14,227 nt of DNA from Deltaproteobacteria bacterium. GTDB lineage: Bacteria; Desulfobacterota; Desulfarculia; Desulfarculales; Desulfarculaceae. Under the pieces are notes generated by a model that saw only the letters and a list, made by a program, of their open reading frames with translations, searched no databases and was not told the origin of the DNA. Shown in pieces: positions 7,392-14,183 of this stretch (within the stretch, counting starts at the first letter, position 1; each line of letters begins with the position of its first letter). The stretch covers positions 1 through 14,227 of the forward strand of contig JAHLLK010000105.1 of the NCBI GenBank assembly GCA_020444165.1, read 5' to 3'. The translations under genes were made by a program, and so were the position numbers.

Positions 7392-7853
7392 ATGAAACTT
7401 ACGGACATTCTGACCACCAACGCTATCAAAGCCGAGCTGAAAGCCGCCTCCAAACGCGGTGTCATGGAAGAGCTTTGTCAGCCTTTGCTCAAGGCCCGGC
7501 CCGAACTGGAGCTGGGGCGCTTGATGGAGGTGCTGGTCGAGCGGGAGCGCCTGGGCTCCACGGGCATCGGCGACGGCATCGCCATCCCCCACGGGAAGCT
7601 GGCTGAAATCAATGACTTGTTGCTTTCCTTCGGGCGCTCGCCCCAGGGGGTGGACTTCGATTCCCTGGACGGCAAACCCGCGCACCTGTTCTTCCTGGTC
7701 ATCGCGCCGGAGAACTCGGCCGGGGTGCATCTGAAGGCCCTGGCCCGCATATCGCGCCTGTTGAAAAGCAACGTGGTCCGCCGCGAGCTCATGGAAGCCG
7801 CGGACGCCAAGGACATTTACGAGATCATCGAAAGCCAGGACGAAGATTTCTGA
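7392..7853 (+). CDS. ptsN: Nitrogen-PTS EIIA protein PtsN
   Basis: PtsN is the terminal phosphoacceptor of the nitrogen-related phosphotransferase system. It regulates rather than transports, acting for example on potassium uptake and sensor kinases in other proteobacteria. The 153-residue protein is a single EIIA-Ntr/fructose-type domain. The phosphoacceptor is His67 in GIAIPHGK, preceded by the conserved RERLGSTGIGDG. The KALARISRLL segment near residue 115-124 is also typical. ATG at 7392 has no clear ribosome site and lies 20 bases after hpf, so translation may depend on hpf. A hairpin terminator follows at 7911. EI-Ntr and NPr are not in the window. Confidence 0.95.
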   Translation: MKLTDILTTNAIKAELKAASKRGVMEELCQPLLKARPELELGRLMEVLVERERLGSTGIGDGIAIPHGKLAEINDLLLSFGRSPQGVDFDSLDGKPAHLFFLVIAPENSAGVHLKALARISRLLKSNVVRRELMEAADAKDIYEIIESQDEDF

Positions 7854-7910
7854 CCCCACGGAACCCGCCACGGGCCCCGTGCGCGAGAGGAAACGCCGAG
7901 CTTAAACCAA

Positions 7911-7937
7911 GGGTCCGGGTGCTACCCGGGCCCTTTT
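7911..7937 (+). terminator. Intrinsic terminator after ptsN
   Basis: A 10-bp stem (7911-7920 with 7924-7933, one G-T pair) has a GCT loop and is followed by TTTT. It lies 57 bases after the ptsN stop and 51 bases before rapZ. It therefore splits what is elsewhere one operon, or thins transcription into rapZ. A 13-base palindrome, CACGGGCCCCGTG (7869-7881), lies upstream of it. Confidence 0.75.
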
Positions 7938-7987
7938 ATGCTGTCAGCCCGGGGATGCGTCGCCGGGTTCGGGGGGGATAAGGCGCC

Positions 7988-8875
7988 ATGACCAGCCCGC
8001 TTCCCGGCCGGTCCAGCCGCTTCGTGGTCATCACGGGGCTCTCGGGCTCGGGCAAATCCACCGTGCTGAAAGCCATGGAGGACCTGGGTTTCTACGCGGT
8101 GGACAACCTGCCGGTGGAACTCCTGCCCGCCTTTGTGAAATTGCCGCTCAAGAACGTGGGGGAGGAGTTCCGGGCCGCCCTGGGCATGGACATTCGCGAC
8201 CCGGGCTTCGTGACCTCCTTTCCCCCCATGTTCAATGAGCTTTCCCACGCCGGTTTCGCCCTGGATCTCTTGTACCTGGAGACCGACGACGCCACCCTGA
8301 TCCGGCGTTTTTCCCAGACCCGGCGGCAGCACCCTCTGGCTCAGAGCGAGGGCGATCTGGCCCAGGGCATCGCCCGGGAGCGCCGCGACATGCTGCCCAT
8401 CCGGCGCATGGCCACCCAAGTGGTGGACACCACCCGCTTCAACATCCACGAACTGCGGCAAGAGATATTCAATATCTTCGCTGGCTTGGCCCCCCCGGCC
8501 CTCTTGCAGGTAAACCTGATCACCTTTGGCTTCAAGTATGGCCTGCCTCCCGAGGCGGACATGGTGATCGATGTACGGTTCCTGGACAATCCCTATTTTG
8601 TCGATGATTTACGCGGCCTTGACGGGCGCGATCAGCCGGTGGTAGATTATCTTTTCAAGCGGCGAATTACTCTGGATTTTCTCAAGCTGTTCCAGGAATT
8701 TCTGGACTTTCTCCTGCCGCTTTACCGCCAGGAGGGCAAGACCCGCCTCACCCTGGCTGTGGGGTGCACCGGGGGGCGTCACCGCTCGGTGGCCATCGCG
8801 GAATGGCTGGCAGGCCAATTGGCCGCGCCGGACCGGCGGGTCACCCTGCGTCACCGCGATATCAACCTAGGATAA
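7988..8875 (+). CDS. rapZ: RNase adapter protein RapZ (YvcJ/YhbJ family nucleotide-binding protein)
   Basis: The 295-residue protein belongs to the RapZ/YvcJ family. In E. coli RapZ presents the small RNA GlmZ to RNase E and so tunes GlmS and cell-wall amino sugar supply. Whether the same target exists here is unknown. The Walker A motif GLSGSGKST is at 17-25, followed by the family signature LGFYAVDNLP. The C-terminal domain has GFKYGLPPEADMVIDVRFLDNP and the conserved CTGGRHRS (260-267). ATG at 7988 follows a GGGGGGATAAGG ribosome site. Its stop is four bases before the next gene, so the two are coupled. Confidence 0.95.
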   Translation: MTSPLPGRSSRFVVITGLSGSGKSTVLKAMEDLGFYAVDNLPVELLPAFVKLPLKNVGEEFRAALGMDIRDPGFVTSFPPMFNELSHAGFALDLLYLETDDATLIRRFSQTRRQHPLAQSEGDLAQGIARERRDMLPIRRMATQVVDTTRFNIHELRQEIFNIFAGLAPPALLQVNLITFGFKYGLPPEADMVIDVRFLDNPYFVDDLRGLDGRDQPVVDYLFKRRITLDFLKLFQEFLDFLLPLYRQEGKTRLTLAVGCTGGRHRSVAIAEWLAGQLAAPDRRVTLRHRDINLG

Positions 8876-8879
8876 GCCC

Positions 8880-9278
8880 TTGATCGGCATCATCGTCATA
8901 ACCCACGCCCAACTGGGCCAGGAGTTGATCAACGCCGCGGAGTTCATCCTGGGCAAGATCGAGCGCATCGTCTCGCTGGATGTGGCTTCCCAATCCCAGA
9001 ACCAGGAGATCCAGTCCCGCCTGGAGGCCGCCATCCGCCAGATGGAAAGCGGCGACGGGGTGCTGATCCTCACCGACATGTTCGGCGGCACCCCCAACAA
9101 CGTCTCCCTGGCTTTCTGGGCCGCGGGCCGGGTGGAGGTGGTCACGGGAGTGAACCTGCCCATGCTCATCAAGGCCGCCACCTCCCGCGAAGGCAAATCC
9201 CTGTCCGACCTGGGCCGCGAAGTCTGCGATGCCGGCAAAGAAAGCATTTCCGTTGCCGGAGAACTCCTTTCCATCTGA
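8880..9278 (+). CDS. PTS EIIA component, mannose/fructose (EIIA-Man) type
   Basis: A 132-residue single-domain EIIA of the mannose family, which accepts phosphate from HPr-like proteins on a histidine. The likely phosphoacceptor is His9 in IVITHAQLG. The segment ILTDMFGGTPNN (about 63-74) is the conserved active-site loop of this family. Translation seems to start with a TTG at 8880, four bases after rapZ; the resulting MIGIIVITHA matches the family's usual beginning. No EIIB, EIIC or EIID gene is present, so a regulatory role within the nitrogen-PTS branch is more likely than sugar uptake; this is inference. It occupies the place where enterobacteria have the NPr gene. Confidence 0.92.
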   Translation: MIGIIVITHAQLGQELINAAEFILGKIERIVSLDVASQSQNQEIQSRLEAAIRQMESGDGVLILTDMFGGTPNNVSLAFWAAGRVEVVTGVNLPMLIKAATSREGKSLSDLGREVCDAGKESISVAGELLSI

Positions 9279-9774
9279 GCCTGGCGCCGCTGGACTCCGT
9301 CTGGTCCTGCGTCCCATGTCCGAGGTCCATCTGGACCAGGTGCGGACCATCGAGGAAACCAGCTTCCGGCAACCCTGGCCGCCCCTGGCCTTTGAGGGCG
9401 AGATCAACCATCCCCTGGGGCTTCCCCTGGTGGCCGTGGTGGAGCCGAGCGGCGCGGTGGCCGGCTATCTGGTGTTGTGGCTGGTGGCCGACGAGGTGCA
9501 GGTGCAGAACCTGGCCGTGTCCCCCCGGGTGCGCCGCCGGGGAGTTGGCCGCCGGCTGTTGGTGGCCGGGCTGCGGGAAGCCTGGCGGCGGGGGGCCACC
9601 AAGGCCACCCTGGAGGTGCGCCCCAGCAACCGGGCGGCCCGCCGGCTCTACGAGAGCCTGGGCTTCCATTTGGTGGGGGTCCGGCCATGCTATTATGAAA
9701 GCGAGCAGGAGGACGCCCTGCTCCTGGATTGCGACCTGACCAGCCTGTTCACCAGCCTCCCGGAAACAACTTGA
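9229..9774 (+). CDS. rimI: GNAT N-acetyltransferase, RimI-like (ribosomal protein S18 alanine)
   Basis: A GNAT-fold acetyltransferase of the RimI type, which acetylates the N-terminal alanine of ribosomal protein S18 in E. coli. With the ATG at 9229 it has 181 residues. The acetyl-CoA-binding motif A reads VSPRVRRRGVGRRLL (RRRGVG at 102-107). The segment LEVRPSNRAARRLYESLGF (128-146) contains the conserved Asn134 and Tyr141. The start is uncertain: ATG 9229 overlaps the EIIA gene by 50 bases and lacks a ribosome site, while TTG 9253 and ATG 9316 are alternatives. The family's usual length (about 150) and typical beginning (LRPM..) suggest the true start lies inside, near residues 22-30. Other GNAT substrates cannot be excluded. 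Confidence 0.82.
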   Translation: MPAKKAFPLPENSFPSEPGAAGLRLVLRPMSEVHLDQVRTIEETSFRQPWPPLAFEGEINHPLGLPLVAVVEPSGAVAGYLVLWLVADEVQVQNLAVSPRVRRRGVGRRLLVAGLREAWRRGATKATLEVRPSNRAARRLYESLGFHLVGVRPCYYESEQEDALLLDCDLTSLFTSLPETT

Positions 9775-9798
9775 CCCCGCCGGCCGCCCCAATCTAAT
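9771..9798 (+). promoter_or_regulatory. Predicted promoter for pgk-tpiA-secG
   Basis: TTGACC (9771-9776, five of six) overlaps the rimI stop codon, and TCTAAT (9793-9798, five of six) follows after a 16-base spacer. Transcription would start near 9805, giving pgk a leader of about 270 nt. A much weaker alternative is TTGCTG (9990-9995) with a poor -10 around 10013. Confidence 0.5.
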
Positions 9799-9871
9799 CT
9801 TTGGGAGCGATACACCCCCGTTTTGGCCGTGGTGCGCCAACCGGCCAGGAGGCGGACCCGCTATGACCCGT

Positions 9872-9896
9872 CGGGGAGGAGGTCCGGTCCTCCCCG
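9872..9896 (+). other. Perfect 9-bp hairpin in the pgk leader
   Basis: CGGGGAGGA (9872-9880) pairs perfectly with TCCTCCCCG (9888-9896) around a seven-base loop. It lies about 65 bases into the predicted leader. With the terminator-like hairpin further down it gives the leader a two-hairpin layout. Confidence 0.5.
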
Positions 9897-9953
9897 GTGG
9901 CCTCCCGCGTCCGTCTCCCGCGTCAGATATCAGGTTGGCGTCTGGCGGCGCTT

Positions 9954-9988
9954 GCCCCGCCGGGAAGCGCGGACGGGGCGCATTTTTT
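9954..9988 (+). terminator. Intrinsic-terminator-like hairpin with T6 tract before pgk
   Basis: GCCCCG (9954-9959) pairs with CGGGGC (9974-9979), and an inner CCG/CGG extends the stem across one bulged A. A run of six T follows at 9983-9988. It either ends transcripts from the rapZ-rimI unit or acts as an attenuator, since the best pgk promoter lies upstream of it. The rest of the 299-base gap between rimI and pgk holds no recognised gene. Confidence 0.55.
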
Positions 9989-10073
9989 CTTGCTGCATCA
10001 GACCAGTCACACGATATCGGGAGCCCGGAGCCGCCGGCGGCTGGCCGTTCACCCCGGGCGGGAGGATAGGAAG

Positions 10074-11312
10074 ATGATGAAGTTCATTAACCAGGTGGAC
10101 CTGGCCGAGAAACGGGTGTTCATCCGGGTGGATTTCAACGTGCCCTTGGATGAAGAGCAGAACATCACCGACGACAACCGCATCCGGGCGGCGCTGCCCA
10201 CCATCAACCACGCCCTGGACGAGAACGCCAAGGTCATCATGGCCTCGCACATGGGCCGGCCCAAAGGCAAGAAGGTCAAGGAACTGTCCATGGCCCCGGT
10301 GGCCCGCCGCCTGGGCCGGCTCTTGCGCAAGGACGTGGTGTTGGCCCCGGATTGCGTGGGCCCCGAAGTGGAGCAGATGGTGGAGGATCTGCCCCCCGGC
10401 GGCGTGTTGATGCTGGAGAACCTCCGGTTCCACGAGGGCGAAACCAAGAACGACGACGACTTCAGCCAGGCCCTGGCCAAGCTGTGCGACATCTACGTGG
10501 ACGACGCCTTTGCCGTGGCCCACCGGGCCCACGCCTCGGTGGTGGGAGTCACCAAGTACGCCCCCATCAGTGTGGCCGGCTTCACCATGAAGAAGGAGCT
10601 GGAATATTTCCGGCGGGCCATGGTGGACCCGGCCCGGCCCCTGGCCGCGGTGGTGGGCGGGGCCAAGGCCATCACCAAGCTGGAGGCCCTGGAGAACCTC
10701 ATGGACCACGTGGACAAGATGATCATCGGCGGGGCCATGGCCAACACCTTCCTCATGAGTGTCAACTACGACGTGGGCAAGAGCCTCTTCGAGGAAGAGC
10801 TGGTGCCGGTGGCCAACTGCCTTCTCAGGAAGGCCAAGGAACTTGACGTCAAGATGTACATCCCGGTGGACTGCGTGGTGGCCGAGCGCTACGACCCCAA
10901 GGCCGAGACCATGGTCACCACGGTGCAGGAAGTGCCCAAGGAGTGGATGATCATGGACATCGGGCCGGCCACCAGCCAGCTCTACCGCGAGGCGCTCCGG
11001 GATTGCAAGACCATCATCTGGAACGGGCCCATGGGGGCTTTCGAGATGGACGCCTTCAGCCGGGGCACCTACAACATGGTCTCCACCGTGGCCCAGAGCT
11101 ACGCCATGACCATCATCGGCGGCGGCGACACCGACGTGGCCGTGACCCGGGCCGGCGAGGCCGAGAACATCAGCTACATCTCCACCGGCGGCGGCGCCTT
11201 TTTGGCCATGCTCACCGGTGACACCCTGCCGGCCGTGGAAGCCCTGGGCGGCTCCACCGGCATGGAACGGGAAAAGGGCTTCGAGTCCTGCTTCCCCAAG
11301 ACCCGCCCGTAG
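10074..11312 (+). CDS. pgk: Phosphoglycerate kinase
   Basis: Pgk interconverts 1,3-bisphosphoglycerate + ADP and 3-phosphoglycerate + ATP in glycolysis and gluconeogenesis. The 412-residue protein keeps the substrate residues of the N-domain: RVDFN (18-22), the RIR segment (36-38), SHMGRP (58-63), ENLRF (115-119) and AHRAHAS (149-155). The nucleotide side has GGAK (195-198), WNGPMGAFE (316-324), GGGDT (349-353) and STGGG (370-374). Several usually constant positions differ: [11 protein letters not shown] for [19 protein letters not shown] for [17 protein letters not shown] for GGGASLELL. A tail of about 20 residues follows the normal end. ATG 10074 (or 10077) is chosen because GGAGG lies eight bases upstream; a longer in-frame extension has no family similarity. 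tpiA follows after 106 bases. Confidence 0.96.
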   Translation: MMKFINQVDLAEKRVFIRVDFNVPLDEEQNITDDNRIRAALPTINHALDENAKVIMASHMGRPKGKKVKELSMAPVARRLGRLLRKDVVLAPDCVGPEVEQMVEDLPPGGVLMLENLRFHEGETKNDDDFSQALAKLCDIYVDDAFAVAHRAHASVVGVTKYAPISVAGFTMKKELEYFRRAMVDPARPLAAVVGGAKAITKLEALENLMDHVDKMIIGGAMANTFLMSVNYDVGKSLFEEELVPVANCLLRKAKELDVKMYIPVDCVVAERYDPKAETMVTTVQEVPKEWMIMDIGPATSQLYREALRDCKTIIWNGPMGAFEMDAFSRGTYNMVSTVAQSYAMTIIGGGDTDVAVTRAGEAENISYISTGGGAFLAMLTGDTLPAVEALGGSTGMEREKGFESCFPKTRP

Positions 11313-11354
11313 CAGGGGGTTCCCAACCAACTGCCAGGGGGCGAACCGCGCGGC

Positions 11355-11370
11355 CGGGGCCTCGGCCCCG
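11355..11370 (+). other. GC hairpin between pgk and tpiA
   Basis: CGGGGC (11355-11360) pairs with GCCCCG (11365-11370) around CTCG in the 106-base gap. There is no proper T-tract after it (ATCTTTCGG), so it is more likely a processing or stability element than a terminator. Confidence 0.3.
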
Positions 11371-11418
11371 ATCTTTCGGAAACCGTAGCGCCGGGACCGC
11401 CCGGCCGGGAGGAGAGCA

Positions 11419-12171
11419 TTGGCACGTAGATTATTGGTGGCGGGTAACTGGAAGATGTACAAAACCCCCCAGGAGGGCGCGGTTCTGGCCGGCGAACTCC
11501 GGGCGGGCCTGGACCGCGATGACCTGGATGTCCTGGTGGTCCCCACTTTCCTGGCCCTGACCAGCGTGGCCGGGGCCCTGGAGGGCTGCCCCATCGCGGT
11601 GGGCGGCCAGAATCTCTTTTGGGAAAAGGAAGGCGCCTTTACCGGCGAGGTGTCGGGCCCCATGCTCAAGGCCGCCGGGGCCAGCCACGTGTTGGTGGCC
11701 CACTCCGAGCGGCGCCAGTACTTCGGCGAGACCAACCAGACCGCCGCCAAGCGCATCGCCGCCGCCCTGGACGCGGGGCTCACCCCGGTCTACTGCTTCG
11801 GGGAAACCCTGGAGGAGCGGGAGTCCGGCCGCACCAATCAGGTATTGACCGAGCAGCTGGCGGGGGGCCTGGCCGGGCTGGATGAGGCCGCGGCCGGCCG
11901 GCTGATCCTGGCCTATGAACCGGTATGGGCCATCGGCACCGGCAAAACCGCCACAGTGGAACAAGCCCAGGAAACCCATAGCTTTATCCGCTCCTGGCTG
12001 GCCGGTAATTTCCAGAAACCGGTTGCAAACTCCGCCATTATCCTGTATGGAGGGAGTGTCAAACCGGCCAACGCGGCTGGTCTGTTGAGTCAGCCGGATA
12101 TCGATGGCGCCCTGGTGGGAGGAGCCTCCCTCACCGCCGAAAGTTTCCTGGGCATAATCAAGGCAATCTGA
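11419..12171 (+). CDS. tpiA: Triosephosphate isomerase
   Basis: TpiA interconverts dihydroxyacetone phosphate and glyceraldehyde 3-phosphate in the cytoplasm. The 250-residue length is standard. Catalytic residues are in place: Asn10 and Lys12 (AGNWKMYK), His95 (AHSERR) and Glu167 (AYEPVWAIGTGKTAT), with the phosphate-gripping loop right after Glu167. The phosphate-binding YGGSVKPANA (210-219) and GALVGGASL (230-238) segments are also present. The start is a TTG at 11419 with GGGAGGAGAG just upstream; the next in-frame ATG would remove the catalytic NWK. It lies between pgk and secG, a common arrangement, and ends 20 bases before secG. Confidence 0.97.
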   Translation: MARRLLVAGNWKMYKTPQEGAVLAGELRAGLDRDDLDVLVVPTFLALTSVAGALEGCPIAVGGQNLFWEKEGAFTGEVSGPMLKAAGASHVLVAHSERRQYFGETNQTAAKRIAAALDAGLTPVYCFGETLEERESGRTNQVLTEQLAGGLAGLDEAAAGRLILAYEPVWAIGTGKTATVEQAQETHSFIRSWLAGNFQKPVANSAIILYGGSVKPANAAGLLSQPDIDGALVGGASLTAESFLGIIKAI

Positions 12172-12191
12172 CGACGGGATGAGCGTCCCCT

Positions 12192-12656
12192 ATGTCTCTC
12201 GTGGTTTTGATCATACATCTCCTGGCCTGCATAGGCCTGATCCTGGTGGTGCTGTTGCAAACCGGTAAGGGCGCCTCCATGGGCGCCGCCTTTGGCGGAG
12301 CTTCCCAGACCGTGTTTGGCAGCGCCGGCGCCAGCAGCTTCCTCAGTCGCATGACCACGGCCATGGCGGTGGTTTTCGTGCTCACTTCCATCGGGCTCAC
12401 CGTGCTGGGCACCGGCGGACCGTCCTCGGTGATGAACACACCGCCCGCGCCCGCCACCCAGTCCAGCGCTCCGCCCCCGGCGGCCCTGCCGCCGGTGGAA
12501 ATGCCGGAAAAGGCCCCGGCCCAGGCGGCCGAGGCTCCGGCCGCCCCGGCGGCCCCGGCTGAGCAGGCCGCTCCCGCGGCTCCTCCGGCGGCGGAGGCTC
12601 CGGCCCCGCCCGCGGCGCCTCAGAACAGCGGTTCCGAATCCGGAGCCAAGAAGTAA
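12192..12656 (+). CDS. secG: Preprotein translocase subunit SecG with long Ala/Pro tail
   Basis: SecG is the small membrane subunit of the SecYEG channel. The first 74 residues are a normal SecG: transmembrane helix 1 (about 3-22), the conserved cytoplasmic loop with LLQTGKGASMGAAFGG (21-36), and helix 2 (about 55-73). Residues 75-154 are an added alanine- and proline-rich tail, low in complexity and ending in a small polar stretch (GSESGAKK), probably disordered and facing the periplasm or cytoplasm depending on topology. It doubles the usual length. ATG at 12192 has a weak GGGATGAG site. The gene lies 20 bases after tpiA and 16 bases before tRNA-Leu. Confidence 0.94.
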   Translation: MSLVVLIIHLLACIGLILVVLLQTGKGASMGAAFGGASQTVFGSAGASSFLSRMTTAMAVVFVLTSIGLTVLGTGGPSSVMNTPPAPATQSSAPPPAALPPVEMPEKAPAQAAEAPAAPAAPAEQAAPAAPPAAEAPAPPAAPQNSGSESGAKK

Positions 12657-12672
12657 TGCAGCAGGTTAACGT

Positions 12673-12757
12673 GCCGTGGTGGTGGAATAGGTAGACACGC
12701 CGTCTTGAGGGGGCGGTGGGGAGACCCGTGCCGGTTCAAATCCGGCCCACGGCACCA
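12673..12757 (+). tRNA. tRNA-Leu (anticodon GAG)
   Basis: An 85-base class II tRNA folds completely. The acceptor stem is GCCGTGG/CCACGGC (12673-12679 with 12747-12753) with discriminator A and an encoded CCA (12755-12757). The anticodon stem is CCGTC/GGCGG with loop TTGAGGG, giving GAG at 12707-12709, which reads CUC and CUU. A long variable arm with a GGG-CCC stem (12717-12729) is present. The T arm is GCCGG-TTCAAAT-CCGGC (12730-12746). It lies 16 bases after secG with no promoter between, so it is probably cut from the pgk-tpiA-secG transcript. E. coli carries the same anticodon tRNA (leuU) next to secG. Confidence 0.97.
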
Positions 12758-12798
12758 ACCTTGATCCGATAGCTTCCTGCATAGTTTATGATCTGCCG

Positions 12799-12829
12799 GG
12801 CGGGCCCTTCGCGGGCCCGCCTTTTTTTT
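12799..12829 (+). terminator. Strong intrinsic terminator after tRNA-Leu
   Basis: A perfect 9-bp GC stem, GGCGGGCCC (12799-12807) with GGGCCCGCC (12813-12821), a five-base loop and eight T (12822-12829). It closes the pgk-tpiA-secG-tRNA unit, 41 bases after the tRNA. Confidence 0.9.
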
Positions 12830-12852
12830 CATGACGACGCTACCGGAACTAG

Positions 12853-12882
12853 TTCACACCCGCCCCCCGAGCCGACTACCAT
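12853..12882 (+). promoter_or_regulatory. Possible promoter for the downstream RNA methyltransferase
   Basis: TTCACA (12853-12858, five of six) and TACCAT (12877-12882, four of six) are 18 bases apart. It is the best candidate between the terminator and the next gene. A transcript from it would carry the 12906-12957 hairpin in its leader. Confidence 0.35.
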
Positions 12883-12905
12883 ATGAAGTTTTTTGGGGGA
12901 TGGGG

Positions 12906-12957
12906 GGTGCGGGGTGAGACCCCCTTTTTTTCAAAAAAGGGAGTCTCACCCCGCATC
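12906..12957. repeat. Long near-perfect palindrome (G-C-T / A-G-C hairpin), first copy
   Basis: Arms 12909-12920 and 12943-12954 are perfect 12-bp complements (GCGGGGTGAGAC/GTCTCACCCCGC). After one mismatch, CCCTTTTTT pairs with AAAAAAGGG inside, and three more pairs can form outside. Each arm alone also forms a mini terminator: GGGGT-GAG-ACCCC followed by seven T. It ends 22 bases before the methyltransferase start and has the same design as the palindrome at 14184-14227. Confidence 0.85.
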
Positions 12958-12979
12958 TTCGCCCCACCTAGGAGTCTCC

Positions 12980-14164
12980 ATGAACGAAGTCAACCTGGAA
13001 AGGCGCATCAAGCGCTGGGTCTGGGCTCCGGAGCACGCTTTTTTCGCCATGACCGCCCCGGGTCTGGAGGAGCTGGCGGCCCAGGAGTTGGCCTGTTTCA
13101 CCCCGGAGCGGCCGCTCGTCCGGGTGGGGGGCGTGTCTTTCCGGGGCCGGCTGGAGGTCATGTACCGGGCCAACCTGTGCCTGGCCACGGCCGGCCGCAT
13201 TTGGCTCAGGCTCCGGGATTTCCGGGTGCGCGGCTGGGATGACCTCTTGCGCCAGGCGGCCGGGGTGCCCTGGGAACTGTATCTGCCTCCGGGCGGCCCG
13301 GTGGCCCTGACCGTGACCCTGAAGGACAGCAACCTGCGGCACAGCGGCCGCGTGGCCGAGGAACTGCGGGCGGCCCAAGCCGCCCGCCTGCGCGGCCTGG
13401 GTCTGCAACCGCCGGTGGAAGCCCCCCTGGGCGATCCGGACGCCTTCCGGGTGGCGGTGCGCGGCGAGGAGCGCCGGGCCACCATCAGCCTGGACGCCAG
13501 CGGCGAGCACTTGCACCGGCGGGGCTACCGCCTGGAGACGGGCCGGGCCCCCTTGCGGGAGGACCTGGCCGCCGCGCTGTTGCATTTGGCCGGGTACGAC
13601 GGACAAGAGACTCTCCTGGACTCCATGTGCGGGGCCGGAACCCTGGCCGTGGAGGCGGCGCTCATCGCCCGGCGGCTGGCCCCGGGTGGCCAGCGGTCCA
13701 TGGGCTTCCAGGCCTGGCCCAGCTTCCGCCGCCCGGCCTGGGAGCATCTGCTGCGCCAGGCCGCGGCCGCGGCCCGGCCCAGCGCGCCCTCCCCCATCCT
13801 GGCCCGGGACCTGGATCCCCGGGCCCTGGAGGCCGCCCAGGGCAATGCCGCCCGCGCCGGGGTGGCCGGGGATATCGCTTTCGCACCAGGGGATTTCTTC
13901 CAGGCCGCGCCGCCGCCGGGCCCCCCGGGGCTGGTGGTGCTTAACCCGCCCTACGGCCGCCGCCTGGGCAGCGTGCGCCAGGCGGAACGCCTGCTGCAGG
14001 AGATCGGGGAACATCTCCGGCGGGCCTATGCCGGCTGGCGGGTGGGCCTGGTGCTCTACCGGCCCGAATGGGCCCAGGGCCTGCCGCTCCGGGACACCGC
14101 CCGCCTGGTGGTGCCCCACGGCGGCCTCACCGTGACCCTCCTGACCGGCCGGGTGGGAGGCTGA
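12980..14164 (+). CDS. THUMP-domain class I SAM-dependent RNA methyltransferase (RlmL-like)
   Basis: A 394-residue protein matching the RlmL/YpsC family, which methylates N2 of a guanosine in 23S rRNA (G2445 in E. coli). The N-terminal part (about 20-172) is a ferredoxin-like plus THUMP RNA-binding region, with MTAPGLEELAAQEL near the start and DSNLRHSGRVAE in the middle. RRGYRLETGRAPLREDLAAALL (181-202) leads into the Rossmann domain. SAM motif I is DSMCGAGTLAVEAA (214-227), the acidic motif II is ARDLDPRALEAA (275-286), and the catalytic motif IV is NPPYG (322-326). The RlmK half fused in E. coli is absent. ATG 12980 is chosen for its TAGGAG ribosome site; a 29-codon upstream extension would translate the palindrome. 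It stands alone between two hairpins. Confidence 0.92.
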   Translation: MNEVNLERRIKRWVWAPEHAFFAMTAPGLEELAAQELACFTPERPLVRVGGVSFRGRLEVMYRANLCLATAGRIWLRLRDFRVRGWDDLLRQAAGVPWELYLPPGGPVALTVTLKDSNLRHSGRVAEELRAAQAARLRGLGLQPPVEAPLGDPDAFRVAVRGEERRATISLDASGEHLHRRGYRLETGRAPLREDLAAALLHLAGYDGQETLLDSMCGAGTLAVEAALIARRLAPGGQRSMGFQAWPSFRRPAWEHLLRQAAAAARPSAPSPILARDLDPRALEAAQGNAARAGVAGDIAFAPGDFFQAAPPPGPPGLVVLNPPYGRRLGSVRQAERLLQEIGEHLRRAYAGWRVGLVLYRPEWAQGLPLRDTARLVVPHGGLTVTLLTGRVGG

Positions 14165-14183
14165 GGGGGAAGAGAGGAAGATG

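Noticed and set aside
9897..10073. N-terminal extension of phosphoglycerate kinase
   Set aside because: The added 59 residues precede the universal Pgk beginning, and the ATG at 10074 has a well-placed GGAGG.
9930..11783. 617-residue open frame on the minus strand opposite pgk and tpiA
   Set aside because: It is a histidine/glycine-rich mirror frame caused by high GC codon bias; pgk and tpiA on the plus strand have full catalytic motifs.
12893..12979. 29-codon upstream extension of the methyltransferase
   Set aside because: It would translate the long palindrome and has no family similarity; ATG 12980 has TAGGAG upstream.
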